The notes below the pieces were generated by a model. It ran no database searches. It had not been told where the DNA came from and was given only the letters and a program-made list of their open reading frames with translations. A stretch of 64,000 bases of DNA from contig NC_083673.1 of assembly GCF_030384665.1 (NCBI RefSeq), positions 1,869,501 through 1,933,500 on the forward strand. The letters run 5' to 3'. The DNA comes from Lodderomyces elongisporus. Taxonomy: Eukaryota; Ascomycota; Pichiomycetes; Serinales; Debaryomycetaceae. Positions 27,746 to 38,121 of this stretch are shown here, piece by piece (the first letter of the stretch is position 1; each line of letters starts with the position of its first letter). The position numbers and the translations under genes are program-made.

Positions 27746-30700
27746 ATGGGCGAGGGCATAGACGAGGGAACTGAGAAACAAACTTCTTCTTTGTTTGAAG
27801 ACATTTCGCCAACCACATCTATACCAGAAACCGACGAAGGATCCAGCGGGCAACAAACACCACTCAAGTCATCCGGCAAACCAACATTCGTGAGGAGAAC
27901 AACATTGGAGGATGCCTTGGATATGCAGATACCACAAGCCACAAGAAATTCTGTTTCTACCAGATTGTCGAAACTACGAGTATCGACTTCTACAGACACA
28001 TCGTTGCAAAGCTTATCCGAACCATCTTCAGCTTTGGGATTATCTTCCTTGAACAACAATGACAAAGAAGCACCAAGTCACAATGCTAAATTACAAAAGG
28101 CACCTTCGCTCATCAGTCTCGCAAGCGTTCCAGTGCATAGCTATAACATGGATCAAACAGTTAGCCCCGACTATTCTTTGGAGGAATCAGAAGCAAGAAT
28201 AGAAATGAACCCTCACCAAAGCATAGCAAGCTTATTCGACGACTTTGATACCAGGTCTATCAACTCTTCACAAGCCCTCAAAAGCTCAAGCGAAGAAGGC
28301 TCATCACTCTCGTCTGAAACACGAGAAAATGTCGCACTAGGAAAGGCTTCCTACTTGAACAATATCAACTATATCAGAGACCACTTGGACTACTTGAACC
28401 AATCGCTAAATGTAAACCGTTCACACCGAGGCTCTAACGGATCGTACTTGGACTTTGCCAACATACTTCCAGATACTATACCCAATTATGTCTTGACTAG
28501 TCAGTTTGGAACCTCTCACCACCGTACCAATTTGCTATACTATGGAATGAAAACAGATACAAAAATCCCTACTTTACAAGATTCTTTTACTTCAAACCCA
28601 GCATCCAAAACAGCACCCTCCATCGAAGCAAACACTAAAATTATTATGCGCATTTCACCAAATATACTTAAAAAGACATCACTCTCGCGCTTACTCAATG
28701 AGTGGTACATGCTCTCAGGAATGAATGCACCCAGAACACATCCATTGTGGACCAATGAGACATTGACAAATGAGTACCTTAGAGACACAGAGAGGCCGAT
28801 TTTGGATAAACATGCAGTAAATGCGCCACCCACTTTACCTCCAAATATGGAGGGTATCTTGTATCCCTCCGAGGTTTTGTCATTTAGTTTTACCGATGAA
28901 CAAGATGCAAACTTTCCAAGAAAAAAAGCTTCGCGCGATCAAAAACGAATTGCATTGATTTATAAAGACAATGATTACAAAACGTTTGCCGAATATGTCT
29001 CCAATGAAGGAGAGGGAAATAGTGGCGATAAAGACGGATCTTTTTCGTCCAATGGCTCAACGGGGGGAAGGAGACGTTCAGCAACAAGTAACAATTCTGC
29101 ATCAAACCTCACGCCAAGCGAGAGTACCGACCATTTTACGGGATTTTTCAGCGGGGTTGGAGGGCTGATGGGTATGACAAGCTCCACCAACTCGCTATTC
29201 AATAAATTGACTCGTCAAGTTATGAATAGTCCCAAAACACCATTGAAAGTCATTGAGATTGTTTCCGATATCATAAAAGTAGTTGAAACATTGGCCAAGG
29301 TTCATGAGTTAGGTATAGTTCACAATGGGTTAACTAGTCTGAATCTTTTAAAATCTTATACCGACCAAAATGATATCAAGATCATTGGGTGGGAGTATGC
29401 ATTTAACAATTCGGAAAATTGCATATATGGGTATAGAACGACCCACTTGAATGATATTATTGACTTGGTACCATACATGTCTCCCGAGCTGTCTGGTGTT
29501 GTGAATCAGTTTGTTGATTACAGATCAGATTTCTACTCCTTGGGAATAGTACTATATGAGTTACTCTTGGGCGCGTTGCCATTTCAAAGCGATGATCCAA
29601 ACTCCATCATACGAATGCATATTTTCCAAAAACCTGTGGCACCGCATTTATTGGCGCACAATTGGATATCAGAGAAATTGAGTTTGGTGATTATGACGTG
29701 TTTGGAGAAAAACCCAGCTGATCGATATACTGATTGTTACTCGCTATTGAGCGATTTGATGCTTGTGAAGAATAGTTATATTGGCAAAGTAAGTTCATTG
29801 GGTGAACTAGTTTGGAACCATTGGAAAAAGACCAATGATTTCGATGTTTATTTGAATAAACAAAAGCCAATACACCCAGAGAAGGTGGGCCATTGTCCAC
29901 TGTTGAGTATTCAAACTAAATTTATTGGACGTGAAGATTTTTACAAAAAAGTGTTTGATTCCTTCAACAATATGCACACTGGTGGTGTAAATATGATGTT
30001 CATCACGGGCGAAAGTGGGACTGGTAAAACAATTATTTTGAATGACCTTAGGGCTGGCGCCTTCTTCAAATATGACTATTATTGCTTTTGGAAGTTTTCC
30101 TACTCTGACACGGGAAGTACAATTTACTCTTACTTGCTAGACGGTATTAAAACTGTTATTGGACAAATTTTGGAGTGCTCAGAAGAAATACAAAGCGATT
30201 GGAGAGAGCTTATAGTTAAGCATATACCGTTGGACTTGAGCATCTTGTTTTACTTGATTCCAGAATTGCGTAAACTATTGGGTGAAAAATACGTATCGAT
30301 TTACCTGCACAAGCTGGGACAAAATACACCCGGAGCTGCAGGTAAACAATCAAAAGAAGAGCCGGCAGGTAGCATGGAGGTGAAATTCAGAAGCATAATT
30401 AAAACATTCTATAAAGTTGTCGGATACCAAGGAATGACAATTTTCATTGACGATGTGCACTGGTGTACAGAGGAATCGTGGGCTTTGTTATGTGATCTTT
30501 TGGCGTATAATGAAGAGGAAACAGATGTTGGTGAAATGGCATTGAAAATAGTCGTTACCTATACTGTAAATGCCGCGCAATTTGTTGAAAATGTTAATAA
30601 CCAAGATAGAGAGATGATGTTCAAAAGATATGCTGCTAGGTCAAATATGAATTTGCAAGTTTATGATGTCCCCAATATTCCGGAAAAAGCCTATGTCTCT

Positions 30701-33700
30701 TGGGTAACACTGACCTTGAGTGCAAATGTATCGGCAGTAGCGCATGGTGCACCACCACTGCAAACAAGCATGTCATCGATGATTGACCAGCGTCATAGTG
30801 ATACCTCTAAGGTGGTAAAAAAAACCAGTTCTCTTGAACGCGAAATTAATGATGCCAAAAACTTTTATGAAGCTTCTGGCGGAAACGTGTTGTTGATTTT
30901 ATATGCATCGCGAATGGCACGTTTTGCCCAACATTGTTATTATGCAAGTGGATCACATCAGGGCCATCTTATTGTTGACAATCTCAGTCCTGAGGTATAT
31001 GGTAGTAATAGTCACGAAGTGGTTGCTAACTATTTAAGTACTGTTGTTACCCCGGAAACACAGGAAATTCTTGAGTTTACAGCAATCATCTCGAACGGTA
31101 CCGGCTTTAATCTTTCTGACTTGGCCGTGGCTGTGAATTTACCTATTGAAAAAGTGTTTTTGTTTTTGCAGTTGCTCGTGGTGGCTAAAATCCTTGTCCC
31201 GACAAGTACTTACTACAAGGTGCCTTTCCATTTGATTTGCTCAAATGAATCTCCTTTTGATTTGACAGAAAATAATGTTTGGGAATTGGCGTCAAATTGT
31301 AGGTATCGTTTTTTCCATGACTCTCTTTGTACTCATATTATATCGAATATGAGCAGTGAAAGATACATGGAATTGTCCAGATTATGTGGTTTGAGATATT
31401 ACAAGACAATAATTAAGGAAAAGACTTTAAACATTGGTGGATACTTGCAAATGGCAAGCTATTTCCACCAATCGCACGAAGTTGCACAACCGAACGAGAA
31501 GGAGTTGTACATTGAGGTATTGATTCAAGCTGGTCGATATGCTTCTTCGACATACAACATGAGACTAGGTCAAAAATTTTTCGAAACTGTGGGAGAGATG
31601 GTTGACGACCTTGAACCGAAACGTCAATTAAAGTCAATATTAACCATTGCTCAAAATCATTACTATTTTAGGGATTATGACAAGTGTTTAAATGTTATTG
31701 AGGAGGCTCAACTTAAGTATGGGTTTGACAAGCTAGTATTTCTTTTCCAAACTGTTCGGTGTAAGATCCAAATGGGACAAGTCGAAGAAGCGATTAGCTT
31801 GTGTATTGAGTGCTTACCAAAGCTTGGCGTCGAAGTTTCTTTAGATGAAGAAACGAATCAAAAATTGTTTGAGAGTTTGAAATCAAAGATTCCAGTTTCA
31901 GTTCCTGAGATTCGAAGTATTTTAAAATTGAAAACTGTTAATGATGCAAAAACAACATTGATTTTCCATTTGATATCACAAGTTCTTTCACCATTGATTT
32001 TACTTAAACGTGATTCTTGTCGTCGACTTTTGGTTGCACAGGCAATGATGGCCATCTACAAAAATGGATCTTCGCCATTTGCGGCAATGATTATGATTGA
32101 CTTTGCTGCCGACTTTGCACGAGAGTTTACAACCTCTGGTCAAGTTAAAGCTAAAGAATTATCAAAAGTTGCATTGACCTTAGTCAATCGAGCTAATAAT
32201 GTGTCTTTATCCTTCACCAGAACCATTTATGAAATTTACGTTTGTACTTTAGCATTCTATTACGAGCCATTACCAACGATTTCCAAGTATTTTGAAATCA
32301 GCTCAGAGTCTGATCAAAATGATACTCTTTCAACATTTAAAGATATGAATATAGTCTTGGGACTTTGCAAAGCTGTATACCTTGTTTCAAGTGGACGAGC
32401 ATATGAGACATCGTACCTGTTAAAATATAGAAGGGCTCAAAGACCAAAGGTTGATCTTTACTCTTCTGAACAACAATTTTTATTCGATGCAGAAGATGTC
32501 TTGTGTGGCTATATGTCCGTAAATGACTTTAGAGACAAGTATGAAAAAAAAATCGAAAAACAACTTCCATTATCGCAGTTTTGTTATAATGTTGTTGTTA
32601 TGGGCTCATTGTTGGGTAGTGGCCAGTATGATGAGGCCTGTGAAATGATTTTAGAGAAAATGCAGACTATTCTGGAAAACTCGCCGTTGTTACTCATTAA
32701 TTGTCAGTACTATTTGCTTTCTGCAGTGCTGCTTGCTTTCTCTTCTACCTTATCTCCAGAAAAGGAAAAACAAAAAACAGCTATTCTTTCTACAATCCAT
32801 GAAAGATTAAAGTTGTGGAGCTTGACCAATGAGAAAATTTTTAAAAGCAAGTACTTATTTGTCACGGCAATAGTGCATATCAGAGAAAGAAAGCAAGAGC
32901 GGTTGTTCATTCTTGACTGTTTTGAAGAAGCGTTAGAGGAAGCAAGAATAAGAGGCAATTCGTATGAGGTTTGTTGGTACTCAATGACATGTGCTAGGTG
33001 GTTGGTGCTTGAAAAACAAAATAAACACCGGATTTCGAAATTTGCGAAAACTGGAATTGAGATTTTGAGAAAATTGGACATTTACGTGTTTTTGAAAGCT
33101 GTTGAAGAAGAATTTAGTCGCTACCTTGTTGATAATACACCTTCCTCAATTGGTTGGACATATATGAACGAATTAGATGTTGATGATTATCTGGCCACGC
33201 CTCCTACTCCAAGGAGCAACGGTACTGCTGCTACACCTGCTGTTGTTGGCGGCGGCGCCGCCGGTGGAGGAGGAGGAGGTGGTGGTGGTGGTGGTAGTGT
33301 AGGAGACAATGGTGGCTTTTCCGGTGGCACTGGGAATGGACTTACTATGAGCCTTGACGATAGTGTCAATGACGAGATGAAAAGTCTTATGAAGATAAAC
33401 AGAAATACGAGGAAAGCTGCTCATAAAGTGAAGACCAACAACAACATTAACCAGCAATATGACCTATATTCTACCATACAAGCTTGCTTAGGAATATCGG
33501 AAGCATCAGATGAGAAAACCATTTTGGTGGAGTTGTTATCGTGTGCCATCAAGTTTGCCGAAGTGGACTATGGTGTAGTGGTTTATAATGACGAGATTGA
33601 ACCAAAGATTTTAGCCGTGGGCTCGGCACAGCATATATATGCTCTAAAAGAAGAACCTTTAAGTTCGAGAGTTGACGTGTGTCCCTTTTTGCTAGTGCTG

Positions 33701-35524
33701 TATGTTTTGGAGAATGGCGAAACGGTTAATAAAGAATATGACCACATTGCGTTTGCCACTAAATTTGGTAAGGACGCGTACTACAGATTTGAACCTACTT
33801 CATCTGTTTTGTGTGTGCCGTTAAAAGATCAGTTTGGAATATTCGGTGCATTGTACCTTGAAGTAGATAATAGAAAGGATAAAAAGAGAGCCATTTTTGA
33901 TGGAAGAAAAAAGGATTTATTGAACTTGTTTTGTTCACAAGCCTCTGTAGCTATGGGCAAAGCAAAGCTCATTTCACAAATGGAGTTGGCAAAACAGGCT
34001 GCCGAAGATGCTACTGCAGAAAAAGCAAGCTTTTTAGCCAATATGTCGCATGAAATTCGAACTCCCTTTAATTCATTGCTTTCCTGTTCAATTTTCCTTC
34101 TTGATACCCCGCTTAATTCTACTCAACGAGAGTATGTCGAGGCTATAAAAAGTTCGGCTATGGTGACATTAAATATCATCGATGGAATCTTGGCATTCTC
34201 CAAGATTGAGCATGGCTCGTTCACATTGGACAATGCGCCATTCTCGTTAAATGACTGTATTGAGAGTGCAATACAACTTGGTGGTGAACAAGTTGTTGAT
34301 AATGAGCTTGAGTTGGTATTCTTCAACAATTGCCCTCAGATCAACACTGTTATGGGTGATGTTACAAGGGTTCGACAAATTATTATTAATTTAGTAGGTA
34401 ACGCCATCAAATTCACAAGTCAAGGACATATAATTGTTAGTTGTAATGCTGCTGAAATCACTCCGGACCGATATGAAATTCTCATTTCCGTTGAAGATAC
34501 CGGTATTGGTATCCCCGAGATGTCCCACAAAAAGGTGTTTGGCGCTTTTTCACAAGTTGATGGATCTTCAAGACGTGAGTTTGGTGGGTCTGGTTTAGGG
34601 CTTGCGATATCCAAAAAGTTGGCCGACATTATGGGTGGTGATATTAGGTTTGAGAGTCAAGAGGGTATGGGAAGCACTTTTTACTTTAATGTCAGTTTAA
34701 ATGTAAAGTTATTTGACAAGCCCGAGATTGAACTACCTGACAAGAAAGCGCTAATAATCAGTAAGTTGGAATTGACAAGTGAGAGTTTAAAGAATATGTT
34801 GACTTTTTTCAAGTTGGATGCTACTGATGTACAGAGTGTTTCCCAGGTTCAAAATGTTAAGGAAAAGGATTACTTTTTTGTCAATATGGATGAGTATGAC
34901 GATTTTAGTAAGTTGGAGGATCAACTAGAAGAAACAGTTAAAGTTGTAATATTGGCGCAATTTGGAAAGCCATTATCCGAAGAAAGTTCAAAGTACGAAG
35001 CACTTTTGTGTCCATTCCAAAGAGATAGGGTGGTGAGACTTCTTAAGCATCAAGAAGAGGTGAAGGAAAAACCCAATGTTATTACTCCACTCAAGTTGGC
35101 CGACGAGTATCCATTGAAAATATTGTTAGCCGAGGACAATTTGCTCAATTACAAAGTTGCATTGAAATACCTTGAAAAGCTTGGTTTCAAAGCAGATCAT
35201 GCCAAAGACGGTGTACAAGTATTGGAAAGATGTGATGAATTATTGAGCAGAAACGAAAAATATGATGTCATTCTCATGGATATTCAAATGCCGGCTAAGG
35301 ATGGAATTACTGCCACAAAGGAGTTGATTGCCAAGTACAATGAACTTGGTAAAAGTAGTTTCATTCCAAAGATTGTAGCATTGACTGCAAATGTTGCAGG
35401 AGATGATAGGAATAAGTGCATTGAGTGTGGAATGGTTGATTTCATTTCCAAACCAATCTTGCCAAATGAACTAAAACGGGTGTTGGCAAATTTGGGTCAG
35501 CAAGTAAATGCAGAAACCGTTTAG
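27746..35524 (+). CDS. CHK1: cytosolic hybrid histidine kinase Chk1
   Basis: Very large (2,592 residues) two-component sensor of the group X type, like C. albicans Chk1 and S. pombe Mak2/Mak3. Domains in order: a low-complexity Ser-rich N-terminus; a Ser/Thr-kinase-like domain (about 330-690) whose HRD loop reads HNGLTSLNLL (His526) and whose DFG is replaced by GWE, so it is a pseudokinase; an AAA-type ATPase (Walker A GESGTGKT at 755-762, Walker B MTIFIDD); a helical/TPR-like region; a poly-Gly insert (about 1835-1850); a GAF domain (about 1930-2075); HisKA with phospho-acceptor His2102 (MSHEIRTP); HATPase_c with N box (NLVGNAIKFT), VEDTGIGIP and GSGLGLAI; and a receiver with Asp2512 (LMDIQMP) and Lys in SKP. 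There is no membrane segment. It feeds Ypd1/Ssk1-type phosphorelays for stress and cell-wall control in relatives. Confidence 0.96.
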   Translation: MGEGIDEGTEKQTSSLFEDISPTTSIPETDEGSSGQQTPLKSSGKPTFVRRTTLEDALDMQIPQATRNSVSTRLSKLRVSTSTDTSLQSLSEPSSALGLSSLNNNDKEAPSHNAKLQKAPSLISLASVPVHSYNMDQTVSPDYSLEESEARIEMNPHQSIASLFDDFDTRSINSSQALKSSSEEGSSLSSETRENVALGKASYLNNINYIRDHLDYLNQSLNVNRSHRGSNGSYLDFANILPDTIPNYVLTSQFGTSHHRTNLLYYGMKTDTKIPTLQDSFTSNPASKTAPSIEANTKIIMRISPNILKKTSLSRLLNEWYMLSGMNAPRTHPLWTNETLTNEYLRDTERPILDKHAVNAPPTLPPNMEGILYPSEVLSFSFTDEQDANFPRKKASRDQKRIALIYKDNDYKTFAEYVSNEGEGNSGDKDGSFSSNGSTGGRRRSATSNNSASNLTPSESTDHFTGFFSGVGGLMGMTSSTNSLFNKLTRQVMNSPKTPLKVIEIVSDIIKVVETLAKVHELGIVHNGLTSLNLLKSYTDQNDIKIIGWEYAFNNSENCIYGYRTTHLNDIIDLVPYMSPELSGVVNQFVDYRSDFYSLGIVLYELLLGALPFQSDDPNSIIRMHIFQKPVAPHLLAHNWISEKLSLVIMTCLEKNPADRYTDCYSLLSDLMLVKNSYIGKVSSLGELVWNHWKKTNDFDVYLNKQKPIHPEKVGHCPLLSIQTKFIGREDFYKKVFDSFNNMHTGGVNMMFITGESGTGKTIILNDLRAGAFFKYDYYCFWKFSYSDTGSTIYSYLLDGIKTVIGQILECSEEIQSDWRELIVKHIPLDLSILFYLIPELRKLLGEKYVSIYLHKLGQNTPGAAGKQSKEEPAGSMEVKFRSIIKTFYKVVGYQGMTIFIDDVHWCTEESWALLCDLLAYNEEETDVGEMALKIVVTYTVNAAQFVENVNNQDREMMFKRYAARSNMNLQVYDVPNIPEKAYVSWVTLTLSANVSAVAHGAPPLQTSMSSMIDQRHSDTSKVVKKTSSLEREINDAKNFYEASGGNVLLILYASRMARFAQHCYYASGSHQGHLIVDNLSPEVYGSNSHEVVANYLSTVVTPETQEILEFTAIISNGTGFNLSDLAVAVNLPIEKVFLFLQLLVVAKILVPTSTYYKVPFHLICSNESPFDLTENNVWELASNCRYRFFHDSLCTHIISNMSSERYMELSRLCGLRYYKTIIKEKTLNIGGYLQMASYFHQSHEVAQPNEKELYIEVLIQAGRYASSTYNMRLGQKFFETVGEMVDDLEPKRQLKSILTIAQNHYYFRDYDKCLNVIEEAQLKYGFDKLVFLFQTVRCKIQMGQVEEAISLCIECLPKLGVEVSLDEETNQKLFESLKSKIPVSVPEIRSILKLKTVNDAKTTLIFHLISQVLSPLILLKRDSCRRLLVAQAMMAIYKNGSSPFAAMIMIDFAADFAREFTTSGQVKAKELSKVALTLVNRANNVSLSFTRTIYEIYVCTLAFYYEPLPTISKYFEISSESDQNDTLSTFKDMNIVLGLCKAVYLVSSGRAYETSYLLKYRRAQRPKVDLYSSEQQFLFDAEDVLCGYMSVNDFRDKYEKKIEKQLPLSQFCYNVVVMGSLLGSGQYDEACEMILEKMQTILENSPLLLINCQYYLLSAVLLAFSSTLSPEKEKQKTAILSTIHERLKLWSLTNEKIFKSKYLFVTAIVHIRERKQERLFILDCFEEALEEARIRGNSYEVCWYSMTCARWLVLEKQNKHRISKFAKTGIEILRKLDIYVFLKAVEEEFSRYLVDNTPSSIGWTYMNELDVDDYLATPPTPRSNGTAATPAVVGGGAAGGGGGGGGGGGSVGDNGGFSGGTGNGLTMSLDDSVNDEMKSLMKINRNTRKAAHKVKTNNNINQQYDLYSTIQACLGISEASDEKTILVELLSCAIKFAEVDYGVVVYNDEIEPKILAVGSAQHIYALKEEPLSSRVDVCPFLLVLYVLENGETVNKEYDHIAFATKFGKDAYYRFEPTSSVLCVPLKDQFGIFGALYLEVDNRKDKKRAIFDGRKKDLLNLFCSQASVAMGKAKLISQMELAKQAAEDATAEKASFLANMSHEIRTPFNSLLSCSIFLLDTPLNSTQREYVEAIKSSAMVTLNIIDGILAFSKIEHGSFTLDNAPFSLNDCIESAIQLGGEQVVDNELELVFFNNCPQINTVMGDVTRVRQIIINLVGNAIKFTSQGHIIVSCNAAEITPDRYEILISVEDTGIGIPEMSHKKVFGAFSQVDGSSRREFGGSGLGLAISKKLADIMGGDIRFESQEGMGSTFYFNVSLNVKLFDKPEIELPDKKALIISKLELTSESLKNMLTFFKLDATDVQSVSQVQNVKEKDYFFVNMDEYDDFSKLEDQLEETVKVVILAQFGKPLSEESSKYEALLCPFQRDRVVRLLKHQEEVKEKPNVITPLKLADEYPLKILLAEDNLLNYKVALKYLEKLGFKADHAKDGVQVLERCDELLSRNEKYDVILMDIQMPAKDGITATKELIAKYNELGKSSFIPKIVALTANVAGDDRNKCIECGMVDFISKPILPNELKRVLANLGQQVNAETV

Positions 35525-35745
35525 GATACGTATTTTAGTTTTAATATTTATAGAGTAATTTTTTAGATTTGTTTTCTACGAGAAAGAATCCCTAAATCAT
35601 TCATTGTAGTTTTAATAATTTCGATGGTTCAAAAGAGGTGATATATATATGTATATGAAGAATGGAAATTTTTGTAATAATAAAAAGAAAAATTAAAAAA
35701 AAAAATCCAACATTGTATCTAAGATAGTAGGTCTATTCTTTAAAG
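35525..35745. terminator. convergent 3' region CHK1/GCF1
   Basis: 221 bp between two stop codons. It contains TATATATATGTATAT (about 35642-35656), a yeast-type efficiency element, followed by A-rich runs suited to polyadenylation. Confidence 0.5.
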
Positions 35746-36612
35746 TTACTCGTCAATTCCGTATTTATATTCCTTTTTGAAACGAATCGCTTCATCATAC
35801 TCTTTAAGTCTCTTTTCGATCCACTCTTTCCTCAAAGAGTCGATTTTTTTCTTTTCCTCGGGATCAATCTTATACTTTTGTTTTTCATCTTGGCTGAGAC
35901 CAGCATATTCTTTCACCAAGATACCAAATCTTTCACTTACAGGCAAAGTGGTATCCATAGAATGAAAGTTTTCGGCAACATACTTATTTAACGCATTTAT
36001 TGGTCCCAGTTCTGGTTTTGAAGTAAAGAGTGATAAATACTGCTCGTTGAATTTATCAGTTGCCTCATTCCATTTTGCAAACTCTTCTTTCGAAAGCTTC
36101 TGGACTTCGCTGTGTGCTAGCGTCGCAAGTACGTTGTTGGATCTGGAATAGAAATTATTGACACTCCATTTCCTAGGATTTTTAATAGCCTTTTTTATCA
36201 ATTTTTGTTGCAATTCTGATTTCTTTGCATTAGCTTTACGTTCTTTAATAGCTGCATTAACTTCTTTTTCTTTAGTTAATAACTGCTTTTTTAATTCTTG
36301 TAATTTGGTTTTCTCCTTGGCTATAGCCTGTTTCAATTGTGTGATTGGGTTCGCTTTTTTCTCCTTTGCTTTTGTCTTTATAGCACTTGCTTTTGGTTTC
36401 GCATTAGTTTTAGTGGTTGTACGTTTAGTCTTGGGTTTCGATTCGGCATTTTCGATAGGGGCTGTTGAATATTCTCTTGATTTGGGCGTGAGTCCTAATC
36501 TGGGGACAATAGACAATTGGGGCAACGGATTTGAGACGAGTCTCGTCAATTGTCTCGAGGGTGAGGCCAAGAGCAATCTACTGGTTATTGCTCCACGATA
36601 TAATAGAGACAT
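35746..36612 (-). CDS. GCF1: mitochondrial HMG-box DNA-packaging protein Gcf1
   Basis: Compacts mtDNA into nucleoids; the Candida counterpart of Abf2. The chosen 288-residue product starts MSLLYRGAITSRLLLASPSR, a strong mitochondrial presequence. A Lys/Ala-rich basic stretch follows, then a coiled coil (around ITQLKQAIAKEK to KLIKK). Next comes a first degenerate HMG-like segment (RKWSVNNFYSRSNN, SKEEFAKWNEATDKFNEQY), and then a second HMG-like box at the C-terminus (VSERFGILVKEYAGLSQDEKQKYK, WIEKRLKEYDEAIRFKKEY). The frame is open further upstream, with ATGs at 36726 and 36813, but those extra 38-67 residues lack coding character, so I prefer 36612. The pair of HMG-like regions preceded by a coil matches Candida Gcf1. 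Confidence 0.82.
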   Translation of the reverse strand: MSLLYRGAITSRLLLASPSRQLTRLVSNPLPQLSIVPRLGLTPKSREYSTAPIENAESKPKTKRTTTKTNAKPKASAIKTKAKEKKANPITQLKQAIAKEKTKLQELKKQLLTKEKEVNAAIKERKANAKKSELQQKLIKKAIKNPRKWSVNNFYSRSNNVLATLAHSEVQKLSKEEFAKWNEATDKFNEQYLSLFTSKPELGPINALNKYVAENFHSMDTTLPVSERFGILVKEYAGLSQDEKQKYKIDPEEKKKIDSLRKEWIEKRLKEYDEAIRFKKEYKYGIDE

Positions 36613-38121
36613 GTTTATGTTTTTTTTTTTTGTTTTCAAACTGTAAGTTTTATTGAAGATAATTGGTGCAAAAGGAATTGGTGGTATAAAATTGGAATAC
36701 TTTAATAGAGAATAAGAATAAGCCATTGTTGTGTTTTTGTTTTTGGCATAGTTGTCCGAGCTATGCGTGAGAATGGGGAAAGGAAAAAGAACGATACGCG
36801 CTCTTATTATCATAATGATAAACTCGGAAAGTCATGTGATCTTGTTTAGTCCCGTGAGCTAGAGTTGGGTAGCGACTTAGAGCTGTTACCCAAGTAAACT
36901 GCAGTAAAGAAGCAATTGTTTTTATGAACCAAAGAGAAGAAGAGGAAAAAGAAGAAGGGAACTAGAAGAAGAGAACTAGAAGAAAAGAAGAAAAGCGTTG
37001 TAAAGTAATTTGTTAATGTTATTCTCAATGCCGGCTTTCACTACGTCTTTTCAATATCTCAAGCTTTTGTAATAAATGTTTAAGTTGTAGGAAAGATAAA
37101 TGAATTGGTTTGGGGTGTTTAAGGTTTGTCCTGAGTACTATAAATTTATATTTAAAAAAATGTTGATTAAGAAGAGATCATTTATAAAGTACAAATAAAG
37201 TAAAGCAAAGCTAAGCAAAGTGCAAAATGAAAGAAAAAAAAAGAATAGCACATGAAAGCGTATCTTCGGACTAAAACACATTGATGAGGTCAAGGATCTG
37301 AAAACCTTAGTGCTAGATGAATCCAGGAAGTTAATTGAAGATCTTGTATACATATCTCCAAAACTCCTACCAAGTGTCCACTATTGAGGTTTTGTCCAAA
37401 TACTTTCTATGTTTCGCAACTACTTTGTATTTGTCTACTTTGAATACTATTTGAAACGCCCATATATGTCTTACAAATTCATAATACAACATCATACTTT
37501 TGCACCGATGGATGGACAAATAGATAGAGAAATAAGTAAATAGATTGGTATATTGAGAAATGTAGATAAACAATAGCGACTGATAGAACTCTTCTAGAAA
37601 CCAATTTTCCTCGGTGAGAGATCAACATAAACTTGGATCTGAGTGATTCCATATTCCGTAGCTTTCTCTATAGTGCTCTTTGTTTCTTCATTTCTCTTCC
37701 TCCCCCCTCCCCAACTCAACTCTCAGACTCTATACTACACGAGCACATCCAAGCATACAATTTATAGGTGTTGTTTTCTATGCCTATTTCCCCTTTCCCT
37801 CCATTCTCTTAATATTCCAAAATAGAAGAAATTCCGAGCAGAAGGAAGGAAGAAGAAAGAAAGAGAGAGAATGAGAGAGAAAAAAAAGTTAGAAAAAAAT
37901 TAAAAAAAAAAAATTAAAAAGAAAAAAACTGAGGGTAATCGCTACCCTTGAAATCATCACCCTTCTTCATCTGAACAAACGCATTCGTTTACCTTCTGTC
38001 CAACATCTCATAAACAATTGCATAAACTTTCTTCTCCCCTCACTCAGATAAATACACTCACTCACACACACACACACAATTATTCTGACCACCATACAAC
38101 ACATATAGCGTTCATTATACA
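36613..38121. other. 1.5-kb divergent promoter region GCF1/TCP1
   Basis: No gene recognised. A Cbf1-like GTCATGTGAT lies at 36831-36840 on the GCF1 side. It also holds AAGAAG-rich DNA (about 36930-36995), GATAGA-type repeats (about 37505-37550), A-runs at 37890-37930 and a CA repeat (about 38062-38077) close to TCP1. Confidence 0.5.

Noticed and set aside
36613..36813. N-terminal extension of GCF1 to ATG 36813 or 36726
   Set aside because: The extra residues lack coding character, and the later ATG begins a good mitochondrial presequence; kept only as an alternative.
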